A stretch of DNA of 47,507 bases. It comes from an uncultured Treponema sp. GTDB lineage: Bacteria; Spirochaetota; Spirochaetia; Treponematales; Treponemataceae. The first letter of the stretch is position 1, and each line of letters opens with the position of its first letter. Position numbers and translations under genes: made by a program. The notes beneath the pieces are model-generated. The model had not been told where the DNA came from, searched no databases, and saw only the letters and a list, made by a program, of their open reading frames with translations. This document shows, one piece after another, positions 1 to 7,273 of this stretch. The DNA lies in NCBI GenBank assembly GCA_937877515.1, contig CALFIX010000024.1:1-47507 (forward strand), written 5' to 3'.

Positions 1-75
1 GTAAACGCGTGTTACTTTTAGTAAACGCGTGTTACTTTTAGTAAACGCGTGTTACTTTTAGTAAACGCGTGTTAC
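1..75. repeat. Tandem 20-bp direct repeat, 3.75 copies
   Basis: The unit gtaaacgcgtgttactttta occurs at 1-20, 21-40 and 41-60; the first 15 bases recur at 61-75. The 15-base core has near-dyad symmetry: GTAA and TTAC arms flank the palindrome ACGCGT, with one extra base. The array may continue to the left of the window. Two-turn spacing suits stacked protein-binding sites, but an assembly-breaking microsatellite-like repeat is equally possible. Confidence 0.9.
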
Positions 76-102
76 ACAAGCTAACAAACATTAAAAGAAC
101 TT

Positions 103-172
103 ACACCCGACTGGAGCACCTTTAGTTGCAAAGCAATGAGCGAAAAGCGAAGTGCGAAAGGCGGGGTGGCTA
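103..172. other. GC-rich low-complexity intergenic patch
   Basis: This is a run of short GCGAAA/GCGAAG/GCGGGG words in AT-rich surroundings. No credible ORF is visible. Similar patches lie at about 8041-8265, 12351-12440, 14263-14350 and 17718-17800; the one at 14263-14350, read on the other strand, shares the words TGGAGCA, CGAAAGT and AAAGGCGGG with this one. Confidence 0.5.
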
Positions 173-230
173 AAAAAATAAAAGCCCAAAACAGAAAGCG
201 CATATTACTGCCCTAACTGCTTTAGGCTTT
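172..230 (-). terminator. Rho-independent terminator of valS
   Basis: On the minus strand a 14-bp stem forms between 217-230 and 181-194. All positions pair, two of them as G-T wobbles. The loop is 22 nt, and a T-rich tract follows at 172-183. It begins 21 nt after the valS stop. Confidence 0.65.
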
Positions 231-251
231 GTTCAAAATAAAAATAAAAAA

Positions 252-2996
252 CTACAGTTCACCAAGGTAAGAGTTTAGAATTTCTATGCGTCTCTTACAT
301 TCTGCAAGCTGGTCGCGTTCTGCCTGAACAACCTCGGCAGGTGCATGCTCTGCAAAACTTCCGGAAAGTTTTTTCTCGCTTCGGGCAATGCTGTTTTTTT
401 CGCTTTCTATTGCCTTTGTAAAGCGAGATTTTAACTGTTCCTTGTTTATGTTTTCGTCCACTAAAATAAATGACTCAAAATCTTTTCCGAGCGTACCGAT
501 TGAACTTTGAGGTTTTGACTCTACAAAGTCAACTTTAGAAACACCGGCTAAAAGCTGAATCATTTCTACTTTTTCTCGGGCAACTTCTGCTGCACTTCCC
601 TTTTCTATGCGAACAGCAATGTTTATTTTTTCTGCAGGGTCAATTCCGCATTCTGCCCTTAAGGCACGAGTCTTACTGATAAGCTCTTTTAAGGTGTCAA
701 AGCGGGAAGTAATTTCTGCATTTTCACGGAAAGAAGAATATTCCGGGTAAGGAGCGTCAATAAGGAGTCCTGTGTAGTCGCTTGTAGAAACAATGTTCTG
801 TGCACCGGCACTCTTTCTGTTTGCAGCAATTTCTGAAAGAGGAAGCTTTCCGTAAATTTCTTCTGAAACAAACGGAATGTATGGATGCAAAAGACGGAGG
901 CTTTCTTCCAGGATGTTCATTAAAACAGATGCCTGTCTGTCTTTTTCTTTTTCATCTCCATTCTTAAAGCTCAATTTAGTTGCTTCTACATACCAGTCAC
1001 AGAATTCATTCCAGAAAAATTCCATAAGGGCACTTGCCGCATCGTTGTAGCGGTATGTGTCTAACGCGTCACGGGCAATTTTTACTGCGTTGTTAAGACG
1101 GCTGTAAATCCACTTGTCAAGCTCTGTAAGGTCATTATCTGTAACAGGAATAAGTGTGCGGCCTTCAAGATTACCAAGAAGATAACGGCTTGCATTCCAT
1201 ACTTTATTACAAAAACGGCTACCAAGTTTAAAGCTGTCTTTGTCTATAAGAATGTCCTGCCCCTGAGCACACATGAAGCCGAGCGTAAACTTAAGAGCGT
1301 CTGCCCCGTACATGTCTATGATTTCCAGAGGGTCCATTCCATTTCCTAAAGACTTACTCATTTTGCGTCCCTGTTTGTCGCGTACAAGACCGTGAATGTA
1401 AATGTCATGGAAAGGTGCTTTACCTGTAAACTCTAAGCCTGCCATAATCATACGAGCAACCCAGAAGAAAATTATGTCATAGGCAGTTACAAGAGCTGTC
1501 GTTGGATAAAACTGTGCAAGGTCTGGTGTATTTTCCGGCCAACCAAAGGTAGAGAAAGGCCAAAGCCATGAAGAGAACCATGTATCAAGTACGTCAGGAT
1601 CCTGCTTAAGGTCAGAGGCACCGCATCCGCATTTTGGACATTTTTCCGGGTCTGTGCGGCTAACGATAACTTCGCCACACTTCTGGCAGTACCAGACAGG
1701 AATTCTGTGTCCCCACCAGATTTGGCGGCTAACGCACCAGTCGCGGATATTTACAAGCCACTGTTCATAAGTGTTTTCCCACTTCTGAGGATAGAATTTA
1801 ATTTCACCTTGTTTCCAGGCCTCTATTGCTTTGTCTGCCATTGGCTTCATTTTTACAAACCACTGGTCAGAAAGATATGGTTCCACAACAGTTTTACAGC
1901 GGTAACAGTGGCCTACAGAGTGAACCATTTTTTCTTCACCTTTAAAAAGTCCTGCTTCCGTTAAATCTTCTATAACGAGTGCTCTTGCGGCTTCTGGCTT
2001 TAGTCCGCGGTATTTTTCCGGAACGTTTTCGTTTAATCTTCCGTCTGGAGTTAAAAGGTTTACAACTTCCAGATTATGGCGAAGGCCTACTTCCCAGTCG
2101 TTAGGGTCATGGGCTGGAGTAATTTTTACCATACCGGTTCCAAATGCCATATCTACGTAGTCATCTGCAATGATAGGAATTTCTTTTCCGGTAATCGGGA
2201 GTTTTAGTTTTTTGCCAACAAGTGCCTTGTAGCGTTCGTCGTTAGGGTTTACGGCAACGGCTGTGTCACCAAAGAAAGTTTCCGGACGGGTTGTGGCAAC
2301 TTCTATGCGTCCAGAACCGTCTGCGTACTCGTAGTAAATGTGGTACATTGCACCCTGTGTGTCTATGTGGTCAACTTCGTCATCTGCAAGGGCGGTTCCA
2401 CAGCGGGGACACCAGTTTACAAGGCGTTTTCCGCGGTACATAAGGCCGCGCTCGTAAAGGGTTACAAAAACGTCCCTTACTGCAGCACTTAAACCTTCGT
2501 CATAAGTAAAGCGCTCTCTGTCCCAGTCGGTAGAGTTTCCAAGTTTTTTCTGCTGTTTAACAATAATGCTGTGGTGTTCTTCCTTTACTTTCCACGTGCG
2601 CTCAAGGAATGCTTCGCGGCCAAGATCATTACGGGTTTTACCTTCTTTTTTAAGCTGGCGTTCCACAACATTCTGAGTTGCAATTCCCGCGTGGTCTGTT
2701 CCCGTAAGCCATAACGTGTTGTCGCCCTTCATGCGGTGGTAGCGCACAACTATATCCTGAAGCGTATTGTTTAAGCCGTGTCCCATGTGTAAGACGCCGG
2801 TTACGTTTGGAGGCGGAATTACGACTGTATATTTTGCGACGCTTTTATTTTTTGTCTTTTTGTCTAAATAAGTTTTATGAAGCGGAGAAGCCTCATCGCT
2901 TGCAGGCTTAAACCATGCACCGTTAAGCCATTCTGAATAAATTCTGTCTTCAAAATCTTTAGGATTGTATGCTTTTTCTAATTCTATTGCTTTCAT
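252..2996 (-). CDS. valS: Valine--tRNA ligase
   Basis: Class I aminoacyl-tRNA synthetase that charges tRNA-Val in the cytoplasm. At 914 aa it is full length for bacterial ValRS. The HIGH-type motif HMGH is near residue 70 after PPPNVTGVL. The CP1 editing domain carries ATTRPETFFGDTAVAVNP, zinc-like CxxC pairs occur (CPRCG, CQKCG, CPKCG), and KMSKS is near residue 545. The last 70 residues are a charged coiled coil, as in the ValRS tRNA-binding arm. The start ATG at 2996 has no Shine-Dalgarno site; a TATAAT hexamer sits 8 nt upstream, so the mRNA may be leaderless or have a 1-2 nt leader. It is the last minus-strand gene before the left edge and has its own terminator. Confidence 0.98.
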   Translation of the reverse strand: MKAIELEKAYNPKDFEDRIYSEWLNGAWFKPASDEASPLHKTYLDKKTKNKSVAKYTVVIPPPNVTGVLHMGHGLNNTLQDIVVRYHRMKGDNTLWLTGTDHAGIATQNVVERQLKKEGKTRNDLGREAFLERTWKVKEEHHSIIVKQQKKLGNSTDWDRERFTYDEGLSAAVRDVFVTLYERGLMYRGKRLVNWCPRCGTALADDEVDHIDTQGAMYHIYYEYADGSGRIEVATTRPETFFGDTAVAVNPNDERYKALVGKKLKLPITGKEIPIIADDYVDMAFGTGMVKITPAHDPNDWEVGLRHNLEVVNLLTPDGRLNENVPEKYRGLKPEAARALVIEDLTEAGLFKGEEKMVHSVGHCYRCKTVVEPYLSDQWFVKMKPMADKAIEAWKQGEIKFYPQKWENTYEQWLVNIRDWCVSRQIWWGHRIPVWYCQKCGEVIVSRTDPEKCPKCGCGASDLKQDPDVLDTWFSSWLWPFSTFGWPENTPDLAQFYPTTALVTAYDIIFFWVARMIMAGLEFTGKAPFHDIYIHGLVRDKQGRKMSKSLGNGMDPLEIIDMYGADALKFTLGFMCAQGQDILIDKDSFKLGSRFCNKVWNASRYLLGNLEGRTLIPVTDNDLTELDKWIYSRLNNAVKIARDALDTYRYNDAASALMEFFWNEFCDWYVEATKLSFKNGDEKEKDRQASVLMNILEESLRLLHPYIPFVSEEIYGKLPLSEIAANRKSAGAQNIVSTSDYTGLLIDAPYPEYSSFRENAEITSRFDTLKELISKTRALRAECGIDPAEKINIAVRIEKGSAAEVAREKVEMIQLLAGVSKVDFVESKPQSSIGTLGKDFESFILVDENINKEQLKSRFTKAIESEKNSIARSEKKLSGSFAEHAPAEVVQAERDQLAECKRRIEILNSYLGEL

Positions 2997-3004
2997 AGTG
3001 TGGC

Positions 3005-3033
3005 ATTATAGCGATTTTACATTTATAAAACAA
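3005..3033 (-). promoter_or_regulatory. Sigma-70 promoter of valS (predicted leaderless start)
   Basis: The -35 is TTGTTT (3028-3033), the spacer is 17 bp, and the -10 is TATAAT (3005-3010). The ATG of valS begins 8 nt after the -10, so transcription should start at or within 1-2 nt of the start codon. Confidence 0.7.
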
Positions 3034-3041
3034 CACGTATT

Positions 3042-3620
3042 TTACAGAAAACACACTCCGAATATAGCCCCTAGTAGCACGACAAAAACAGGGTGAATCT
3101 TTTTAAAACACAAAAGTAAAACTAAAGCTATTGCATAAAAAATTAAAGAGCGAATTTTTAGCAAATCTAAAAGAACTCCTGTTTGCTTAAAAAGCTGAAT
3201 ATTTAATAAGGCAACAAGTATACTTCCTAATGCAGCTACCAATACTAAGCCACTTGTAGCAGGACGAACTCCATCAAAGGCTGCCTGAACTAAAGGCTTT
3301 TTTTGAAGGCCTGTAAAAAACTTAGAAACAAGCATTATTATAATTAAAGAAGGCAGGACTTCACCAATGGTTGTAATTACGCCACCTACAGGGCCATACA
3401 GTTCCGTTCCGCAATATGTTGCAAGGTTTATTCCTATGGGACCGGGAGTACTTTCAGAAATTGCAAGCATGGAATAAAATTTTTCTTGAGTTAGAAGTGC
3501 ATAGCGCTCTACGAGAATCTGCTTCATGAAGGTGGCTGCAACAAGCCCGCCTCCTATTGCAAAAAGCCCTACGTAAAAGAAAATACAGAATAGTTTTAGT
3601 AAACCTAAAAGCCCAGTCAT
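3042..3620 (-). CDS. chrA: Chromate transporter, ChrA-type half protein (second of pair)
   Basis: Integral membrane protein of the chromate ion transporter family (192 aa), corresponding to one half of the long ChrA proteins. The N-terminal GLFAIGGGLVAATFM and the SESTPGPIGINLATYCG segment are typical of the family, followed by several hydrophobic helices. Its ATG overlaps the stop of the upstream half by 4 bp (ATGA), so the two are translationally coupled and probably act as a heterodimer. The physiological substrate need not be chromate. The two-gene short-ChrA layout is common in anaerobes. The stop lies 8 bp from the valS -35. Confidence 0.9.
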   Translation of the reverse strand: MTGLLGLLKLFCIFFYVGLFAIGGGLVAATFMKQILVERYALLTQEKFYSMLAISESTPGPIGINLATYCGTELYGPVGGVITTIGEVLPSLIIIMLVSKFFTGLQKKPLVQAAFDGVRPATSGLVLVAALGSILVALLNIQLFKQTGVLLDLLKIRSLIFYAIALVLLLCFKKIHPVFVVLLGAIFGVCFL

Positions 3621-4273
3621 TTTTGCTCCTCCGCCACGCTAGACTTGCCGTCTGCAGCGGACGCAGCGCAGCCGCCATCGAGAGCTTTACCATTCTCCAC
3701 GGAAGCTTTGCCAGATGCCGCCTCCGTCCTTTTGAGGGCCCCTGTAAAGTAAGCAATTAAAACCCCACCCAAAGCAGCCACCATCACAACAACAACCGAA
3801 GGCACCTTAAAAAAATAAACACTAACAAAAGAAAGTGCGTAAAATAAAAATGACCACCAATTTTTTAACGTCTTTTTTGCAAAGTTTATAACAGCCAAAG
3901 TTAAAAGAGCGGCCACAGAAACATTTATTCCGCGTAAAGCACTCTGAACCCGGGGAATATCCTCAAAATTAGAAATAAAAATAGCAATGACGGTAATGAT
4001 AATGACGGAAGGAGTTACAATCCCCAATGTAGAAAAAATTCCACCCCAAATTTTACGTCTTTTATAGCCTACAAAAGTTGCAACATTTACGGCAATAACA
4101 CCTGGAGTTACCTGAGAAATAGCATAGTAGTCCAAAAGCTCTTCACCTGTAGCCCAGTTTTTTTTATTTACAAGTTCCCTCTCCAAAACAGGAAGCATTG
4201 CATAACCGCCGCCAAAGGTAACGGCCCCAATTTTAAAAAAAGTAACGAACAAATCTAAAAGTTCACGGAACAT
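3617..4273 (-). CDS. chrA: Chromate transporter, ChrA-type half protein (first of pair)
   Basis: First half of a split ChrA transporter (218 aa from the chosen start). It shows the family signature FFKIGAVTFGGGYAMLP and SQVTPGVIAVNVATF, then hydrophobic helices to about residue 175. The frame is open further upstream, but ATG at 4273 is the sensible start: it opens the conserved domain, and a TATACT hexamer ends 6 nt before it, so longer versions would lie upstream of the transcript. The C-terminal 45 residues are a hydrophilic Ala/Gly/Lys/Ser tail encoded by a GC-rich patch (about 3637-3745) unlike the rest of the gene, and look like an added extension. Confidence 0.9.
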   Translation of the reverse strand: MFRELLDLFVTFFKIGAVTFGGGYAMLPVLERELVNKKNWATGEELLDYYAISQVTPGVIAVNVATFVGYKRRKIWGGIFSTLGIVTPSVIIITVIAIFISNFEDIPRVQSALRGINVSVAALLTLAVINFAKKTLKNWWSFLFYALSFVSVYFFKVPSVVVVMVAALGGVLIAYFTGALKRTEAASGKASVENGKALDGGCAASAADGKSSVAEEQK

Positions 4274-4279
4274 GGCACT

Positions 4280-4308
4280 AGTATAGTGAAAAACATTTTT
4301 CTGTGGAA
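4280..4308 (-). promoter_or_regulatory. Promoter of chrA pair (predicted leaderless)
   Basis: The -10 is TATACT (4280-4285). A weak -35, TTCCAC (4303-4308), lies 17 bp upstream. Exactly 6 nt separate the -10 from ATG at 4273, and no Shine-Dalgarno is present. Confidence 0.55.
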
Positions 4309-4324
4309 TATAAAAACGATTATA

Positions 4325-4364
4325 AAAGAAAATGCAGTGCAGCCCCTGATGAAGAAGCTGCACT
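4325..4364 (-). terminator. Terminator downstream of malQ
   Basis: An 8-bp perfect stem AGTGCAGC/GCTGCACT (4357-4364 with 4336-4343) has a 13-nt loop. It is followed on the minus strand by a T-rich stretch interrupted by a C. It lies just past the malQ stop and before the chrA promoter. Confidence 0.6.
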
Positions 4365-4375
4365 ATGAGGTACAA

Positions 4376-5947
4376 TTATTGAATGTTTCTTGCACTGTGA
4401 AGACTTAATTCTTTTAACCTTTCTGCAACGCCCTCATTAAACATGTCTTCTGTCATGCGCCATGCCCAGTTTGTTCCGCCTAATGTACTAGGAGTATTCA
4501 TTCTGGCTTCACTACCTAAGCCAAACAAATCTTGCAAAGGAACAATACAAGTGTTTGCAGTGCTTTCAAAAGCAGCTCCTATTAAAACATCTGTAAGCTC
4601 AACAGGAGTTAAATCTTCACTTACCTTAAAATACCTGCATACGTTCTTTATAAGGCTCTTGTCTGCACTTTTAAAGAAACCTGTTGTTGTGTCGTTATCG
4701 TGAGTGCCTGTGTAAACAATAATGTTTGGAGTAGTATAGTTAGAAGGTAAATCTTTATTTGCAGTGCTTTCTTCTGACCACTCTTCTGCATTAAAGGCAA
4801 ACTGTAAAATCTTCATTCCCGGGAAGCCGCAGGTGTCCCTAAGTTTTTCGACTTCCGGAGTAATAACGCCCAAATCTTCTGCGATAATCGGCAAAACTCC
4901 AAGACGTTTTTTTATCTCCTGGAACAAAGCCTTATCAGGACCCTTTACCCACTTACCATTTATGGCATTCGGAGAACCGTAAGGAATCTGCCAGTAAGCT
5001 TCAAAACCTCTAAAGTGGTCAATACGCACAACGTCTACAAGCTTAAGCATGTTTTTAATGCGGTCTACCCACCAGCTATAATTATCAGCTTTCATAGCAT
5101 CCCAGTCATAAAGAGGGTTTCCCCAAAGCTGACCGGTTTCGCTAAAGTAGTCTGGAGGAACGCCTGCACAGGAGGTCTGCAATAAAGTATTTTTGTCCAT
5201 CTGGAAAAGCTTTTGATTTGCCCAGACGTCTGCACTATCCCCTGCTACAAAAATTGGAATGTCTCCAATAATCTGTATGCCGAGCGAATTTACATAATTT
5301 TTAAGGGCTGCCCACTGAGTATAAAAGAAGAACTGAACAACTTTAATTTCTTCTATGTCCTGAGTGTGGCTTCCATCCCATGCAGAAACAGCACTGGGGT
5401 CATGGCCTGCAAGTTCCCGCGGCCAGAACTGGTTCCACATGCTTTTTACTCCGCTGATGCCTTCAGAAACAGCTTTTGCGTCATAAAACTTTTTAATGCT
5501 TGTAAAATCAGCATAATTATTAAGCCAAACGGAATTATCGTTTTTAAATGCCTCGTATTTAACGCGGTCAACCTGAGAACAATGCTTTAAGAAGTAAGAA
5601 GCACACTTGTATAAGAGAGGCATCTTCCACCAGACAACGCTTCCGAAATCTACATAGCCGTCGCTTTTAATGTAATCTGGAGGAACAATTTCTTCCCTGG
5701 AAGCCCAGCCCCTGTCTGCCAGATCTTCTAAATCAATAAGCAGAGGGTTACCTGCAAAAGTACTAAAGCTTGCGTAAGGGCTGTCCCCGTAACCTGTAGG
5801 ACCGAGAGGTAAAACCTGCCAAAGCTTTTGCCCGGCACTTTTTAACCAGTCTGCAAATTGATAAGCTTTCTTTCCTAAAGTTCCAATGCCCGGAGTTCCC
5901 GGTAAAGATGTAATGTGTAGTAAAACGCCACTTTTTCTCTGCGCCAT
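4376..5947 (-). CDS. malQ: 4-alpha-glucanotransferase (amylomaltase, GH77)
   Basis: Transfers alpha-1,4-glucan segments during maltodextrin or glycogen use in the cytoplasm. The length of 523 aa is usual for GH77. The N-terminus GVLLHITSLPGTPGIGTLG is the family opening. The catalytic nucleophile Asp is in VVRIDHFRGF (about residue 309), the acid/base Glu in IIAEDLG (about 355) and the transition-state Asp in GTHDNDTT (about 415). The start ATG at 5947 has an AAGGAG site 6 nt upstream. Upstream DNA to 6096 is AT-rich with no gene; CATAAT/TATACT-like hexamers are present but no promoter could be chosen with confidence. It has its own terminator and appears monocistronic. Confidence 0.97.
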   Translation of the reverse strand: MAQRKSGVLLHITSLPGTPGIGTLGKKAYQFADWLKSAGQKLWQVLPLGPTGYGDSPYASFSTFAGNPLLIDLEDLADRGWASREEIVPPDYIKSDGYVDFGSVVWWKMPLLYKCASYFLKHCSQVDRVKYEAFKNDNSVWLNNYADFTSIKKFYDAKAVSEGISGVKSMWNQFWPRELAGHDPSAVSAWDGSHTQDIEEIKVVQFFFYTQWAALKNYVNSLGIQIIGDIPIFVAGDSADVWANQKLFQMDKNTLLQTSCAGVPPDYFSETGQLWGNPLYDWDAMKADNYSWWVDRIKNMLKLVDVVRIDHFRGFEAYWQIPYGSPNAINGKWVKGPDKALFQEIKKRLGVLPIIAEDLGVITPEVEKLRDTCGFPGMKILQFAFNAEEWSEESTANKDLPSNYTTPNIIVYTGTHDNDTTTGFFKSADKSLIKNVCRYFKVSEDLTPVELTDVLIGAAFESTANTCIVPLQDLFGLGSEARMNTPSTLGGTNWAWRMTEDMFNEGVAERLKELSLHSARNIQ

Positions 5948-6096
5948 AGTGCGCTCCTTAATTTATATTATGCTAGAAGTATAACCGAATATTATGCAAA
6001 TTAAAAGATTTTTTTATTATTTTAGCACTTGATTTATAAAATAAAAGGAATATTTTTTTATTTTTTTCTGACGGTATTTTTACGTTTTGTCACAAT

Positions 6097-6119
6097 AAAA
6101 AAGGCGGCACTTAGCCGCC
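6097..6119 (-). terminator. Terminator of lipoprotein gene 6205-6654
   Basis: A GGCGGC/GCCGCC stem (6103-6119, 5-nt loop) is followed on the minus strand by six T residues. Confidence 0.85.
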
Positions 6120-6138
6120 AGTAAATATTTTTTTAGCA

Positions 6139-6200
6139 ACCCCGCTTTGCGCCGCTTCGGTGCTGTGCACACGCTACGCGTCGGCTCCAATCGGGCGTAA
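6139..6200. other. GC-rich low-complexity patch
   Basis: GC-rich bases rich in CGC words lie between the lipoprotein stop and its terminator. No ORF is visible. It belongs to the same class of patch as 103-172 and 14263-14350. Confidence 0.4.
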
Positions 6201-6204
6201 GTGA

Positions 6205-6654
6205 CTACTGCTTTTCAAAAGTCCATGTTGCATTAACGCCTGCAAAGGTAAAAGTACCTGTCAAAGTTTTTGCAAAGTTATCATCTACATAAACCTCTCC
6301 AATATAGTCACTCAAATAATATCCAGAACTTTCTATACCTCTAGAAGAACTTGAAGTACTTGCAGTTGCGTATAAGACTACATAATAAACGGTGTTATCA
6401 TTTTCATCTAAAGTTTCTCCCATATGATAACCACCTGTAGAACTTTCTCCTGCATAAGTCATTTTAAAAAGAGGCTCATCAAATTCAAGAGTAACAGTAC
6501 CAATTGTACTAGTAACATCTACACCACTAACAGTTGCACTTGAAAGTTTGTAGGTACTTCCATTAATGCTTGACTCTACAATAAAACTACAGGAACTTAA
6601 AACACTAACTGCAAAAGCACATGCAATTACGCTAAACAAAGCAAATTTTTTCAT
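6205..6654 (-). CDS. Small lipoprotein, function unknown
   Basis: 149 aa. A lysine-containing hydrophobic signal peptide ends in the lipobox LSSC, with Cys near residue 21, so export and lipidation are expected. The mature part is Ser/Thr-rich with alternating beta-like segments (STYKLSSATVSG, GTVTLEFDEPLFKM, FAKTLTGTFTFAG). It resembles in style, though not clearly in sequence, the lipoprotein at 13648-14079: both have a short predicted beta fold with internal threonine-rich strands. AAGGAG lies 6 nt before the ATG. The promoter is at 6704-6731 and the terminator at 6097-6119, so it is a single-gene unit. No function can be assigned. Confidence 0.85.
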   Translation of the reverse strand: MKKFALFSVIACAFAVSVLSSCSFIVESSINGSTYKLSSATVSGVDVTSTIGTVTLEFDEPLFKMTYAGESSTGGYHMGETLDENDNTVYYVVLYATASTSSSSRGIESSGYYLSDYIGEVYVDDNFAKTLTGTFTFAGVNATWTFEKQ

Positions 6655-6703
6655 ACAAAACTCCTTGTATTAATGTAATTTTAAAATTTATTAATACAAT
6701 TTT

Positions 6704-6731
6704 ACTATACAAAAAAAAAGTAAACGTGCAA
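6704..6731 (-). promoter_or_regulatory. Promoter of lipoprotein gene
   Basis: The -35 is TTGCAC (6726-6731), the spacer is 16 bp including nine T residues, and the -10 is TATAGT (6704-6709). The predicted leader is about 43 nt and holds the AAGGAG site. A nearly identical 29-bp module drives the PLD gene at 7995-8023. Confidence 0.75.
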
Positions 6732-6756
6732 GTGTTTTTTTTTACGAACAACACAC

Positions 6757-6786
6757 TTGCAAAAATCATCTTTTATAAATTATTCT
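6757..6786 (+). promoter_or_regulatory. Plus-strand promoter of decayed toxin-antitoxin-like pair
   Basis: The -35 is TTGCAA (6757-6762), the spacer is 18 bp, and the -10 is TATTCT (6781-6786). The ATG at 6793 starts 6 nt later, so the transcript would be leaderless. It is divergent from the lipoprotein promoter. Confidence 0.55.
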
Positions 6787-6792
6787 AGGTTT

Positions 6793-7046
6793 ATGCAGGA
6801 TTTAGATGTAAGGTGGAAGCAGAGATTTTCCAGCTATAAAAAAGCTCTAAATGTATTAAACAATGCTGTAAAGCTTTCTAAAGAAAGAGAGCTTTCAGAA
6901 CTAGAACAACAAGGGCTTATACAAAGTTTTGAATTTACTCATGAACTTTCAATGACAAAACGGCTCATGACATTATAAATAAAATTTGCAATTTTTATGA
7001 ACCTTGCTTTAATGACTTAAGGGAAAGTTTTTCAGAATATGAATGA
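6793..7046 (+). pseudogene. Broken nucleotidyltransferase substrate-binding protein (HI0074/HEPN-like)
   Basis: The N-terminal frame MQDLDVRWKQRFSSYKKAL... to FEFTHELSMTK matches the HI0074-type helical partner of MNT nucleotidyltransferases. The frame then hits a stop at 6976. The family's C-terminal end is found in another frame from 6963 (AHDIINKICNFYEPCFNDL), running to TGA at 7044-7046. The central 50 or so residues expected between them are missing, so an internal deletion with frameshift is the simplest explanation. The normal overlap with the next gene (ATGAATGA) is preserved, showing the pair was once an intact operon. ATG at 6793 was chosen over TTG at 6757 because the TTG lies inside the -35. 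Confidence 0.8.
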
Positions 7047-7256
7047 ATTTGGGCTTTCAGAAAAATCAATGAAAACAATAAAAGAAATATATTCCTCATT
7101 TCCAGAGATACAAAAGGTCATATTATACGGAAGTCGTGCTAAAGGAACGACCCTTCTCTTCCCTACCTCGTAGACATTTCTGATTTTTCAAAGCTTACAA
7201 ATCAAGAGCTAATAGACCACATAAACCGCCAGGGTAAAGTTCTCTACGAAAGGTAA
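7039..7256 (+). pseudogene. Broken MNT-type nucleotidyltransferase
   Basis: The frame starting MNEFGLSEKSMKTIKEIY contains VILYGSRAKGT, the GSRAKG active-site opening of the minimal nucleotidyltransferases. It runs into a stop at 7171-7173 where the catalytic DxD block should follow. A second frame from about 7161 gives PYLVDISDFSKLTNQELIDH and ends VLYER, the typical end of the family. The catalytic aspartates and about 25 residues are gone, so the gene is inactive through an internal deletion. With the preceding pseudogene it is a relic of a MNT/HEPN-like toxin-antitoxin or defence pair. Confidence 0.8.
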
Positions 7257-7273
7257 AAAAGCTTAAACCTTTC
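7248..7273. terminator. Possible bidirectional terminator between convergent genes
   Basis: Seven-base inverted arms GAAAGGT/ACCTTTC surround 12 bp that are A-rich on the plus strand. They cover the stop codons of the plus-strand pseudogene (7256) and the minus-strand PLD gene (7263). The stem is weak, so this is tentative. Confidence 0.35.

Noticed and set aside
1..75. CRISPR array
   Set aside because: The units are only 20 bp apart with an identical 5-bp linker and no variable spacers; no cas genes are present.
4274..4375. Longer N-terminus of the first chrA gene
   Set aside because: The extra 34 residues come from the malQ terminator and the chrA promoter region and are not ChrA-like.
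5948..6096. Hidden small gene upstream of malQ
   Set aside because: It is AT-rich with no start plus ribosome site and no frame longer than about 20 codons worth reporting.
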